Part shown: one piece after another, positions 26,518 to 35,150 of the stretch
How the letters are laid out: each line of letters begins with the position of its first letter
Numbering within the stretch: position 1 is the stretch's first letter
Source of the DNA: Erysipelotrichaceae bacterium
Lineage (GTDB): Bacteria > Bacillota_I > Bacilli_A > Erysipelotrichales > Erysipelotrichaceae
DNA: 64,000 nt
Direction: 5' to 3'
NCBI GenBank assembly: GCA_017431225.1
Contig: JAFRLM010000020.1
Coordinates: 22,081 to 86,080, forward strand
Made by a program: the position numbers and the translations under genes
The notes under the pieces: model-generated
What the model saw: only the letters and a program-made list of their open reading frames with translations
What the model was told of the DNA's origin: nothing
The model's database searches: none

Positions 26518-27711
26518 ATGAAAAGAATCCTTAACCGGGATCATATCCTGATCCAGACGGCGTTTTATATCTGTTTCGCGGCACTGATGGGCTTTGGCAC
26601 CTTCACGATGCTGAGCCGCGGTTACAATGCCTCGACGATCGGCGTGCTCATCGCCCTGGCCAATCTTTCCAGCATCGTCTTCAATTATCTGATCTCCGCC
26701 CTGCAGGGAAAACTGAAAACGGTCAGCGCTTTTCAGATGGCTTTCTTTGTTTCGCTTGCCCTGCTGGCCGCCTATACCGGGAACGCGCTCTGCGCAAGAC
26801 CGTCCTTTGCCCTGAGTCTGAGTTATCTGCTGTGCATCGCCTTTACGTTCTCGCTGACACCGCTGATCGATTCGCTCAATTCCGCGCTGATCAAAAACGG
26901 CATCGACATCCACTTCGGTGTTGCCCGTTCCTTCGGTTCCCTGTCCTACGGGATCTCCTGCATCGTCTTCGGTTATATCGCCTCGGCAGCCGGATGGCAG
27001 GCGATCGTCTGGCTGCTGGTCCTGTTTCATCTCGTATTGATCTTCTTCCTATATATCAGCGGCAGACATTTCGCCCGGATCGATACAGCAGAAGCGGGAG
27101 AAGAAGAAAAGGAAACACTTCACTTCCTGGAATTCATCAAGAACCGTCCTTCCTTTTTCCTGACCTGCATCGGTTATGCCGGACTGATGGGCTGTTTCAA
27201 CCTGATCATGGAAAGCTTCCTTCTGCCGATCCTGCTCAGTGTCGGCGGAACGACCGTTGACTCCGGCATCGTCCAGGGGATCAAGGCGTTCATGGAAGTT
27301 CCCTTCATTTTCTGTTTTCATCTGATCGAACGCCGTTTCTCTCTGCGCTCGATCTTTACGGTCTCCGTATTCAGTTTCTTCGCCAAGTGTCTGATCATGT
27401 ACGCGGCCCGCACTGTCGTCCCGATCTACGCTTCCCAGATCCTGCAGGGGACATCGCTCGCGCTCCTTTTGCCGGCCTATGTCTCCTACATCAACCGGAC
27501 CATGAAGAAAAACGAGATCGCTCTGGCTTACGCGCTGCAGGCAATGAGCCTGACTGCAGTGCAGATGCTGCTGAATTCCTTCGGCGGCTATGTGCTCGAT
27601 CTCTACGGTGTCAAGCCACTGTGCATGCTGGCAGCTGTACTTACCGCTCTCAGCGGCTACCTGCTGCTGCGTCATCTCCGTCCGGCAGATACTGCCAAAC
27701 AGACAGTCTGA
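26518..27711 (+). CDS. MFS-type permease
   Basis: 397 residues with twelve predicted membrane helices and the cytoplasmic-loop spacing of major facilitator permeases; the arrangement (VARSFGSLSYGISC in helix 4 area, late LLLPAYVSYINR) recalls the nucleoside/oligosaccharide:H+ symporter branch. Substrate unassigned. I use ATG 26518, 7 bases after TAAAAT; an ATG at 26509 overlaps that box. Flanked by its own terminators, so monocistronic. Confidence 0.85.
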   Translation: MKRILNRDHILIQTAFYICFAALMGFGTFTMLSRGYNASTIGVLIALANLSSIVFNYLISALQGKLKTVSAFQMAFFVSLALLAAYTGNALCARPSFALSLSYLLCIAFTFSLTPLIDSLNSALIKNGIDIHFGVARSFGSLSYGISCIVFGYIASAAGWQAIVWLLVLFHLVLIFFLYISGRHFARIDTAEAGEEEKETLHFLEFIKNRPSFFLTCIGYAGLMGCFNLIMESFLLPILLSVGGTTVDSGIVQGIKAFMEVPFIFCFHLIERRFSLRSIFTVSVFSFFAKCLIMYAARTVVPIYASQILQGTSLALLLPAYVSYINRTMKKNEIALAYALQAMSLTAVQMLLNSFGGYVLDLYGVKPLCMLAAVLTALSGYLLLRHLRPADTAKQTV

Positions 27712-27716
27712 TCATA

Positions 27717-27741
27717 CAAAAAGAAGGCAACGCCTTCTTTT
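27717..27741. terminator. Bidirectional terminator, MFS gene and hydrolase
   Basis: AAAAGAAGGC-AAC-GCCTTCTTTT between convergent genes. Confidence 0.88.
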
Positions 27742-27743
27742 CT

Positions 27744-28691
27744 TTATTCGTCTTTCGGGATCTGCCCGATCGCCTTTAGAAATTCACTCACGTGACGCGC
27801 GTATTCCTGCGGCTGGCGGATCGCGGATACAGCGTGTTCCGCGCCTTCCAGATAATAGATCTCCTTATAGCCCTTCGTCCGTTCGTACATCCTTTTCGAA
27901 TTTTCCGGAAGGATAAAGGAATCTTCGGCACCGTGCAGGAAGAGGATCGGGATCATGTTTTCGTCCAGTGCGTCGATCGGCCGCATGTCTCTCAGTGAAT
28001 AACGATAGCGGAGCCTTGTCCCGAGATCGGTAAGCTCAAACAGGAAGGAAGGCATCTTGGCGCTCTTATAACCTCCCCGCAGCACATTCTCGATATCCGC
28101 AAAGCCGCAGTCCGCTACAGCAAAGTCGACCGCGGGCAGATACTGCATACAGGTAAGCGTCGTTGCCGCGCCAAGCGATTCTCCGTGCAGACCCAGACTG
28201 TCGATCAGCGGATAACGGGAACGGGTATCTTCGATCAGCTTCAGCAGATCCTGCGCTTCCAGGATGCCGTAAGTCGTGATCGCCGGCGCGTTCAGACCGT
28301 GCCCGCGCAGATCATAGAGAACACAGTTGTATCCCAGATCCAGATAGACCGGAACGTATTTCAGAGAACCGATGCGGTTATCTGTATAGCCATGCGAGAT
28401 GATGACGTATTTCCTTGAAGGAACAGGATTCTTTAAAAGCTGAACATGCAGCTCGTAATCGTCTTTTCCCTTAACGATATAATCCTCTTTTTCAAGCAGG
28501 TCATAAAAAGAAGTGTTGTAATGTTCCGACTGCCAGGTCATCGCTTCTTCCAGGGTCTGGCGTTTTCCGGTCATCGTAAAGCCGGCCAGCCAGAAGGATA
28601 CGGCAAAAAGCACGACAAGCAGCAGGATCAGAATGATCAGAAATATCTTCAGCAAACGGGATCTCCCCTTTCTGTTGTTTTTACTATGCAT
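27744..28691 (-). CDS. Membrane-anchored alpha/beta-hydrolase
   Basis: 315 residues: basic N-terminus, one membrane helix (about 15-37, FLIILILLLVVLF), then an extracellular hydrolase fold with VIISHGYTDN, DLRGHG, nucleophile elbow GLHGESLGA, acid in LFLHGAEDSF and His in GAEHAVS. This is the layout of the YqkD/BAAT-like surface hydrolases of Bacillota; substrate unknown. I start at 28691 (MHSKNN, charged residues then helix); the longer open frame to 28934 would overlap the divergent lipoprotein. TATAAT at 28714-28719 leaves a leader of about 16 bases with no clear ribosome site. Confidence 0.85.
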   Translation of the reverse strand: MHSKNNRKGRSRLLKIFLIILILLLVVLFAVSFWLAGFTMTGKRQTLEEAMTWQSEHYNTSFYDLLEKEDYIVKGKDDYELHVQLLKNPVPSRKYVIISHGYTDNRIGSLKYVPVYLDLGYNCVLYDLRGHGLNAPAITTYGILEAQDLLKLIEDTRSRYPLIDSLGLHGESLGAATTLTCMQYLPAVDFAVADCGFADIENVLRGGYKSAKMPSFLFELTDLGTRLRYRYSLRDMRPIDALDENMIPILFLHGAEDSFILPENSKRMYERTKGYKEIYYLEGAEHAVSAIRQPQEYARHVSEFLKAIGQIPKDE

Positions 28692-28806
28692 ATACAGGTC
28701 AGTTTCTGTTTCTATTATACCCTCTCGGGAATGGTTTTTCCTTTCTCCTGAAAACCGGAGAAAAAGGAAATGATATAGTAAAAGTGATGAAAAACGGAGA
28801 AAGAAT

Positions 28807-29994
28807 ATGAACAGAGCGATCCGAAACCTTTTGATCCTGCTTCTTATGGCAACCCTTCTTTCGGGGTGCGCGGGAGAGAAAAAGGAAGAGACTCCCGAAA
28901 CGCCCGCAGTTCCGGAGATCCATGAACTTGCCACACAGCACGAAACCGAATTCGGCGGAGTCTACCTCGTGATCACGATCGATGACTTCAATAAACTGGG
29001 ATTCGAATACGGCGACAGTGTGAACGTCGAATTCTCCAATGGCTACAAGCTTGAGGACATCCCCTACTATAACGGCTACTATGTCGATGCCGGGAAACCG
29101 CTGCTGATCGCCTATCCCGGATACGATTACATCAAGGCCGCGATCAATTACGGCGAAGACCTCTGGGAGGAAGCCGAACTGAAGGCGACCAATGTAAAGA
29201 CTCTCTGGATGACTGCCGGACTGGATGAGCATTCCAAAGCTTCTGTTACTCTGAATGAAGCTGGAAAATACCGTGCCATTCAGGAAGCGCGGGACATCCA
29301 TTATTATGACGAGCGGGAGAAATATCCCAGCGATATCGTCTTTGCCAATTTCCGCGCTATTGAGATGGGAAGCATCGCCGACGGACGTCTTTACCGTTCC
29401 GCCTCGCCCTGCGACAACCAGCATAAACGCGCTCCCTACGTCAATGACCTCATGCAGGAATACGGCGTGAATGCCGTCCTCGATCTCTCGGATAACGAAT
29501 CGAAGATCCGGGGTTATCTGCAGCAGCCGGATTTCGCTTCCGCCTACTGGAAAGAGCTTTACGATCAGGGAAACGTCCTGCCGATCGCTTTGAATATGAA
29601 TTATCTTTCCGATGACTTCGCGGCGAAGATCGCGCAGGGCTTCATCGACCTCAGCGAAAAGGAAGGACCTTATCTCATCCACTGCACCGAAGGCAAGGAC
29701 CGCACAGGTTTTGTCTGCATGCTGGTGGAAGCGTTATGCGGCGCAAGCTATCAGGAGATCGCCGACGATTATATGCTGACCTATGATAATTACTATGAGA
29801 TCCGCAAGAATAACCAGGCAGATAAATACCAGACGATCCTCGAAAGCAATCTTGACGCGATGCTGAAGTTCATCGTCAATGATGATTCCGTTGATTTCAA
29901 AACAGCAGATCTCACACCATATGCGCGCGCCTATCTTCTGAACGCCGGCATGAGCGAGGAGCAGATCGATTCCTTCATCTCCCGTCTGCAGTAA
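28807..29994 (+). CDS. Lipoprotein with tyrosine-phosphatase domain
   Basis: 395 residues. Lipobox LLSGC puts the mature protein outside the membrane. An N-terminal domain (about 45-125: FGGVYLVITIDDFNKLG...GDSV) resembles the C-terminal domain of SAM-hydroxide adenosyltransferases; it is followed by a phosphatase domain with the CX5R P-loop in HCTEGKDRTG near residue 298, preceded by LYRSASP. Such fusions occur in Bacillota; the physiological substrate is unknown. GGAGAAAG precedes the ATG. Confidence 0.88.
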   Translation: MNRAIRNLLILLLMATLLSGCAGEKKEETPETPAVPEIHELATQHETEFGGVYLVITIDDFNKLGFEYGDSVNVEFSNGYKLEDIPYYNGYYVDAGKPLLIAYPGYDYIKAAINYGEDLWEEAELKATNVKTLWMTAGLDEHSKASVTLNEAGKYRAIQEARDIHYYDEREKYPSDIVFANFRAIEMGSIADGRLYRSASPCDNQHKRAPYVNDLMQEYGVNAVLDLSDNESKIRGYLQQPDFASAYWKELYDQGNVLPIALNMNYLSDDFAAKIAQGFIDLSEKEGPYLIHCTEGKDRTGFVCMLVEALCGASYQEIADDYMLTYDNYYEIRKNNQADKYQTILESNLDAMLKFIVNDDSVDFKTADLTPYARAYLLNAGMSEEQIDSFISRLQ

Positions 29995-30024
29995 AAACAA
30001 ACAGATCGATAGACCAAAGTAAAA

Positions 30025-30065
30025 GGGGCTGTTACGAAATAGCTAATCCGTAACAGCCCCTTCTC
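30025..30065. terminator. Strong bidirectional terminator
   Basis: GGGGCTGTTACG with CGTAACAGCCCC, a 12-bp perfect stem between convergent lipoprotein genes. Confidence 0.9.
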
Positions 30066-30082
30066 TAATTGTTTGAGATATT

Positions 30083-31882
30083 CTATTCGACGGTGAAGTC
30101 GACGTTGATCTGGACGTTGTCCTTCTGTTCAAAGAGATCGATACCCATCAGCATGCCCTTCTCTTCGTTGTAGATGGCGACCTGTTTCAGGGAACCGACC
30201 ACCGAAGGATTCGTTCTCTCGAATCCGGCAGCGGTCAGTTTCTCTTCGTAGGCATTCAGGAATGCTTCTGCTTCCTCCATGGTCGCGAAGGTCTGATCGA
30301 ACGCGAGATAGAGCTTGTAGTCACGTCCGTACTGGACTTTGGCAAATTTCGCCAGATCACGGCAGGTGAGCGGATCATTGAGGTCGATCTCCGGGAAGCC
30401 TGCTTCAGCGATGCGCTTTTCAGCTTCCTCTGCCGGTAATGTCTTCTCGGATCTGTAGAGCAGGGATACTTTGTTGTCGCCTGTCATCAGATAACGGAAA
30501 TTGGCTCTGCCCTGCGGCGCAGCGAGGTAGCTCATTTCCTCCGTATCGCCTTCGTATACCGGTGTGAATCCGGCATCCTGCAGTGCTGTTTCATATGCTG
30601 CAAGATATTCATTCATCTTGTCTTCGTCTTCGAAGTTGATGTCGACATACAGATTGGCGTTATAGTCGAAGAAGTATAACCAGGATTCCGTCAAAGCGGC
30701 AGCGCGGTCGGTACCCTTCAGTTCGACGAAATTCGTTGATGCCGGGAGTTCCACGAAACCAAGACCGGTGACGACCTTATTGATCTCATCCAGTCCGTAG
30801 TATTCCGGGTAGGCATAGTATTTCTTCGTGACCAGATTGACACCGTTGTCGAAGCTCGGCGCGATCTCGGAATAACACTTGTATTCATCACGCAGCAGAC
30901 GGCGGTAGACTGTCTTTTCGCTTCCGTCTTCCGCAACGGCTTTCGCTTCTTCGAAGCCTTCCTTCTTTAAGAGCTCGATATAATCGGCAAGATCCTGTTC
31001 TGTCGCGTGGGAATCGCGGATCGTTGTCATATCGGTCATCAGGTAATCCTGATCCATCGTCATCGCATAGCTTGCGAATGTCGGGAACGGTACAGCCTGT
31101 TCGCCGTATCCGGGCATGAAAATGGAATTCAGAATGAACAGATCGCCTTCTGTCCAGGCAGTACGCGGTTCCGGATATACCGGGGATTTCATCCAGGCTT
31201 CCGCCGCGGCATTGTCCTCGGCTTCACCGAAAGTGATCACGACATCGATATCGTCATAGCTGATGCGGGTGACCGGGTTGTCATTCATGACGGCTTTCAT
31301 ATGAACGACTGTCGGATCGATGTTGTCCATTTCAAGATAGACATCTTCCATCTGGGAGACTGCCATTTCACCGTATCCGGCATAACTGAGCAGGAAGCGC
31401 TTGACGATCTCTTCATGGGATAAGAAAGTCAGCGGCGCGTCTGTCTGGTTATAGAAAAGATTGTAGATATTGCCCTGTGAGACTTCTTCATTCAGAAGGT
31501 AGCCGGGCAGTCTTGAATCCGCGGCGTCGATCGCCTGCTCCTCACCGAGGAAGACGATGTTCTCCAGACCGCCGTTTCTCAGGAAGCCCTGGAAAGCCTC
31601 GTTCTTCACACTCATCGCAGCGAAGTCGTTGTAGGCTTCATCCTTATAATCGAACCAGACCAGGTCTCTGGAATAGACGTTGATCTTCAGGAAATTCGAC
31701 TCGATCGTATACTTTCCGTCCTTGATCTTCGCCAGGAAATTATCCATCGCCTTTTCGGAGATCTCCGCGGGGGTGAGCTCCGGCTCCGGTTCCGGATCTT
31801 CGGATGGTTTATTTCCCTGGCAGCCTGTCAGACACAGACAAAGCACCGCCAGCAGGATCAGCAGTTTCTTTATGCTTTTCAT
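30083..31882 (-). CDS. Large lipoprotein of unknown function
   Basis: 599 residues with a classical lipobox (LCLTGC, Cys about 21) and a Pro/Glu linker. The rest is soluble and acidic, and includes similar stretches near the middle and end with phrases such as AYETALQDAGFTPV and AYEEKLTAAGFERT, suggesting a repeated small domain. I do not recognise a family. The start at 31882 is set by GGAGG; an ATG five codons earlier has no site. Flanked by a shared terminator and an upstream gap. Confidence 0.8.
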   Translation of the reverse strand: MKSIKKLLILLAVLCLCLTGCQGNKPSEDPEPEPELTPAEISEKAMDNFLAKIKDGKYTIESNFLKINVYSRDLVWFDYKDEAYNDFAAMSVKNEAFQGFLRNGGLENIVFLGEEQAIDAADSRLPGYLLNEEVSQGNIYNLFYNQTDAPLTFLSHEEIVKRFLLSYAGYGEMAVSQMEDVYLEMDNIDPTVVHMKAVMNDNPVTRISYDDIDVVITFGEAEDNAAAEAWMKSPVYPEPRTAWTEGDLFILNSIFMPGYGEQAVPFPTFASYAMTMDQDYLMTDMTTIRDSHATEQDLADYIELLKKEGFEEAKAVAEDGSEKTVYRRLLRDEYKCYSEIAPSFDNGVNLVTKKYYAYPEYYGLDEINKVVTGLGFVELPASTNFVELKGTDRAAALTESWLYFFDYNANLYVDINFEDEDKMNEYLAAYETALQDAGFTPVYEGDTEEMSYLAAPQGRANFRYLMTGDNKVSLLYRSEKTLPAEEAEKRIAEAGFPEIDLNDPLTCRDLAKFAKVQYGRDYKLYLAFDQTFATMEEAEAFLNAYEEKLTAAGFERTNPSVVGSLKQVAIYNEEKGMLMGIDLFEQKDNVQINVDFTVE

Positions 31883-31998
31883 GGTATTATCCTCCAAATG
31901 TACATAAACTACTACAATTATACTTCATGCCTTAAACAGATAGAAAGAAGAACGGACGGTCCTTTTCAAAACCGGACATATTTGTGTCCGGATGCAGG

Positions 31999-32403
31999 TC
32001 AGGCGCTGTGGCAGTTATGATCATCGCCGCAGCCGTGATCGTGATGGCATTCGTGTCCTTCTTCACGGTCATGATGGTGACAGGATGCATCCGGATCGTA
32101 CGCAAGCGCGCCGTTAAGATAGGCTCTTACCACATCATCCGCTTTTCCCTGCGCACCGGGGATCAGCTCGATCCCGGCTTCATTCAGAGCATAACGGGCA
32201 CCCATGCCGATACCGCCGCAGATCAAAAGGTCAGCGCCGGCTTCCTTTAAAAGCACTGCCAGCATGCCGTGGCCATGACCGTTGGAGGACAAGATCTGTT
32301 CCTTTATGATCCCTCCGTCCTCGATATCGTAAAGCTTGAACTCTTCCGTGCGGCCGAAGTGCTGGCCGACAAAACCATACTCATACGTGACTGCAATTCT
32401 CAT
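31999..32403 (-). CDS. NifX/NifB-type metal-cluster binding protein
   Basis: 134 residues. The first ~105 form the dinitrogenase iron-molybdenum cofactor domain (MRIAVTYEYGFVGQHFGR..., ADLLICGGIGMGAR), found in many anaerobes unrelated to nitrogen fixation. It ends in a His/Cys/Asp-rich tail (CHHHDREEGHECHHDHGC) likely to bind metal. No nitrogenase genes are near, so a general metal-sulfur carrier or sensor role is more likely. GAGGAAAA precedes the ATG. Confidence 0.88.
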   Translation of the reverse strand: MRIAVTYEYGFVGQHFGRTEEFKLYDIEDGGIIKEQILSSNGHGHGMLAVLLKEAGADLLICGGIGMGARYALNEAGIELIPGAQGKADDVVRAYLNGALAYDPDASCHHHDREEGHECHHDHGCGDDHNCHSA

Positions 32404-32423
32404 TTATTTTTCCTCATTCTTTT

Positions 32424-32720
32424 TTATACATCCATAGCGGCTGTTTTTACTCTTTCTTTTAAGAAGGAACGGAACCGTTTTGATCCGAAAACGATGAACC
32501 GGTATTCTCTGTTGTCCTTCAGCCGGATCGAGAATACAGGAAACAGAAATCTTCGCTGAAAACTGATTTCTGAAATATCCGCGTATCTCATCTCGATACG
32601 CTTCAGTTCCGGAGAAACGGTCAGCTTGTTCGTGTGATACGTCATTTTCTCCTCATCGGTGCTGATGCCACCTCCGAGGACTCCTTCGCGGATGATGCTT
32701 GCGACAAAATACGGGTTCAT
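32424..32720 (-). CDS. Small PH-like domain protein
   Basis: 98 residues of mainly beta structure (TYHTNKLTVSPELKRIEMRY, FSIRLKDNREYRFIVFG), resembling small bacterial PH/GRAM-like domains. No membrane segment or catalytic motif. AAGGAG gives a clear start. Function unknown; it sits between the exported prephenate-dehydratase homologue and the NifX-like gene on the same strand. Confidence 0.7.
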   Translation of the reverse strand: MNPYFVASIIREGVLGGGISTDEEKMTYHTNKLTVSPELKRIEMRYADISEISFQRRFLFPVFSIRLKDNREYRFIVFGSKRFRSFLKERVKTAAMDV

Positions 32721-32732
32721 AGAGATCTCCTT

Positions 32733-33623
32733 TTATTTGACGGAAAAGCTCCCCAGATAGCGGAATTCGAGGGAAGACTGCTGACACAGTTTCTGATAAT
32801 CCCCATAGGAACTCCCGGCGCATTCGATCACATAGACATAGTGGCCAAGTTCTGTTTTCAAAGGACGGTCATGGATCGCGACCAGCACCATCTTCAGCTC
32901 TTCCATCTTTTTCATCAAAGCAGGCAGTTCCTCCGCCGGTCCGGAAGCCAGGAAAGCCAGCCGGTCCGCGGACTCCGTAGCTGCCTGTTCGGTGGAAAGA
33001 ACATAGAAACGAGTCTTATTGAAATCGCTGTTCTGGATCCCCGGAGCAAGGACCTTCAGCCCGTAAACTTCCGCGCTGCCCGCAGAGGCGATCGCCGCGC
33101 AGGAAGGATCGTTTCCCTCCGCTACGAGTCTGGCGCCTTCCGCTGTGCTTGAGACAACGACTGTTTCCGCTTCCGGGAGATTCGTCTTCAGCCATTCCGC
33201 GCCCTGGGTCAGGCCCTGCGGATGTGAATAGACTGTCCTGATCTGACTGAGCTCCGCGCCCGGAAGCGAAAGCAGATTCTGCGTGATCGGCAGCTCCACT
33301 TCCCCGACGACAGATAAAGAAGGATGCGCGATCAGGATATCGACATAATCGATCACCGCTCCGCCAATGGTATTCTCCTGCGGAATGACCGCGTAGCGGC
33401 TCTCTCCATTCAGCAGTGCCTCTACAGCATCCGCGACAGTCTCATACGGCTGCAGGGAAGCCTGCTCATCAAAAAACGTTTTACACGCTTCTTCGGTATA
33501 TGTGCCGCGCGGTCCCAGATAACTGACTTTGGCGGTCTGATCGATCACCACCGGGATCGTCTCTTCCGCAGCGGAACAGCCCGCCAGCAGAAAAACAAGG
33601 ATCATCAATACTAATTTCTTCAT
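32733..33623 (-). CDS. Exported lipoprotein of the prephenate dehydratase family
   Basis: 296 residues. The first 16 form a lipoprotein signal peptide (lipobox LLAGC), followed by a complete PheA-type dehydratase domain: SYLGPRGTYTEEA, VIPQENTIGG, an ASAGSAEVYGL segment and the catalytic NKTRFYVL (Thr-Arg-Phe), then an ACT-like domain where the usual ESRP is IHDRP. Cytosolic prephenate dehydratases make phenylpyruvate; this one should be outside the membrane. It may catalyse there, or use its periplasmic-binding-protein-like fold to bind an aromatic ligand. Start at 33623, 7 bases after TATAAT, with no ribosome site; an upstream open frame to 33737 is not used. Confidence 0.85.
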   Translation of the reverse strand: MKKLVLMILVFLLAGCSAAEETIPVVIDQTAKVSYLGPRGTYTEEACKTFFDEQASLQPYETVADAVEALLNGESRYAVIPQENTIGGAVIDYVDILIAHPSLSVVGEVELPITQNLLSLPGAELSQIRTVYSHPQGLTQGAEWLKTNLPEAETVVVSSTAEGARLVAEGNDPSCAAIASAGSAEVYGLKVLAPGIQNSDFNKTRFYVLSTEQAATESADRLAFLASGPAEELPALMKKMEELKMVLVAIHDRPLKTELGHYVYVIECAGSSYGDYQKLCQQSSLEFRYLGSFSVK

Positions 33624-33630
33624 CTTTTTA

Positions 33631-33636
33631 ATTATA
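33631..33636 (-). promoter_or_regulatory. -10 box, predicted leaderless promoter
   Basis: TATAAT 7 bases before the ATG of the dehydratase-like lipoprotein. Confidence 0.55.
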
Positions 33637-33669
33637 CAAGGCTCCAAGAATATGACTCTTTGTTGAAAT

Positions 33670-34812
33670 CTAATGGTGCAGCTCGAAGAGATCCCGCGGG
33701 AAAAGAGACAGGGATTCCGCGCCGTTCTCGGTGACAAGGATCATGTCTTCGACGCGCATATACATCTCTCCGGGGAACATCATCTTCGGTTCGGAACAGA
33801 ATACCATTCCCGGCAGCATGACTTCGTCTTCGTAATCCGCCAGTATCGGGAATTCATGGCAGTCAATACCGATCTGATGGCCGTTCATGCCGTGCTCCTG
33901 CTTTCGGAAGTATTTTCCGTAGCCGTGCGCTTCGACGTAATCGGTGATCATTTTGTACGTCTCGTTCACATTCGTCTTATAGGGAACGATGCTGCGGATC
34001 ATGTTGACCTGCGCGTCCTGAAGCACTTTATAGCCTTCGCGGATATATTCCGGCGCTTCGCCCCAGTACAGCGTTCTGCCCCAGTCGGAGCAGTATCCGT
34101 CCTTAACGAATCCAATATCGAACGCGATCCCGGTATTCGGCAGAAGACGGTTCGTGCGCGGGAAGTCATAATTCTGCTCGGCGGTGAATGTGCCTCTTGT
34201 CTTGAAGCCGATCGTCGGCGGGAAGGAAAAGTCATCCATGCCGTGTTCCATACCATAGCGCATCAGCATGTCTTCCGCTTCCGCCATCGTCATTCCTTCA
34301 CGGAAGTTTTCCGCGACATACATGATCGCCTGATCGGTAAAGCGCGCCATATAGCGCAGCTGCTCGATCTCCCTGGCGTCTTTGATCTTGCGCAGATCTT
34401 TTAAAAGCAGTTCCGCATCGACTGCTTCCGCTTCGGGAACGATATCCTTAACAGCTCCTGAGAGCCAGCCGGCACAGTCGCTTCCGATACCGATCCTCTT
34501 TCCTCTGACAAAGAAAGACAGCGTATCCTCCATCTGATCGAAGTAGGACAGGATGACTTTGCACCCCGGAAAATCATCCTTCAGCCTCGGGATGCATACG
34601 ATCCTGAAGTCTCCCTCCGCAGATAACCAGAGGACTGCTTCCGGAAGGATATGGGACGACTGGCGGCCGCCGATGTTGTTCATGCAGCTTCTCTGCCAGA
34701 AGTAGTTGGTACATTCGCTTACATACTGAAGATTCGCGCCGGTCGCGTAGAGCACTCCGTCAAGGCCTGCGTTGCGGATCGTATTCAGTATTCTTGTTCT
34801 GCGTTCACTCAT
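33670..34812 (-). CDS. M24-family aminopeptidase (Xaa-Pro type)
   Basis: 380 residues: creatinase-like N-domain followed by the pita-bread metallopeptidase domain with ligands Asp (AFDIGF), Asp (CSDWGRT), His (QEHGMNGHQIG), Glu (SEPKMMFPG) and Glu (MRVEDMI). Such enzymes cut N-terminal residues before proline; related members act on other substrates, so specificity is tentative. Start 34812 has GAGGATC; an ATG at 34866 lies inside the neighbouring zinc-ribbon remnant. Confidence 0.9.
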   Translation of the reverse strand: MSERRTRILNTIRNAGLDGVLYATGANLQYVSECTNYFWQRSCMNNIGGRQSSHILPEAVLWLSAEGDFRIVCIPRLKDDFPGCKVILSYFDQMEDTLSFFVRGKRIGIGSDCAGWLSGAVKDIVPEAEAVDAELLLKDLRKIKDAREIEQLRYMARFTDQAIMYVAENFREGMTMAEAEDMLMRYGMEHGMDDFSFPPTIGFKTRGTFTAEQNYDFPRTNRLLPNTGIAFDIGFVKDGYCSDWGRTLYWGEAPEYIREGYKVLQDAQVNMIRSIVPYKTNVNETYKMITDYVEAHGYGKYFRKQEHGMNGHQIGIDCHEFPILADYEDEVMLPGMVFCSEPKMMFPGEMYMRVEDMILVTENGAESLSLFPRDLFELHH

Positions 34813-34867
34813 AATCTGATCCTCACTTCTTCCCTTCCGTAAAAACCCGGTCAGCATTCCTTCCATG

Positions 34868-34991
34868 TTAAAGATCGATCACGATCTTCCTGTAGCTTCT
34901 GCATAGCCACACTTCCAGAGAAGCACGGCCTCCGAAAGGAGCTTTCAATCAGTCCTTTTTCCATCTCTTCGCTGCAATACGGGCATTTCAT
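34868..34991 (-). pseudogene. Decayed zinc-ribbon (DUF6487-like) gene
   Basis: Starts MKCPYCSEEMEKGLIES behind AAGGAGATA, the standard beginning of a small zinc-ribbon family, but then loses most of its middle. A second reading frame ends ASLEVWLCRSYRKIVIDL, matching the usual family ending with one of the second pair of cysteines replaced. So an internal deletion and frameshift are likely. In the first frame translation would run on for about 46 codons in total. Confidence 0.65.
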
Positions 34992-35075
34992 ATGCATTAT
35001 CTCCTTTTGCAAAGCCGGAATAAGACCGCTCTTAAGCGTACTTGTTTGTCCGGTCCGGCTTGTTTTTCTGTCTTC

Positions 35076-35150
35076 ATTATACAAAAACAGGACCTTTCAG
35101 TCCTGTCTGTTGATTAGGTGAGCCACGCTTCAGAGAGAGATATGCGGTCA
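35076..35150 (-). repeat. 3' module copy M5
   Basis: Reading leftwards: GTGACCG overlapping the stop codon of the XRE gene, TCTGAA, CTCACC, TCAACAGACAGGACTG, then hairpin ACAGGAC/GTCCTGT, TTTTTG and TATAAT (35076-35081). It matches copy M2 and the end of ssrA (M1). Confidence 0.7.
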
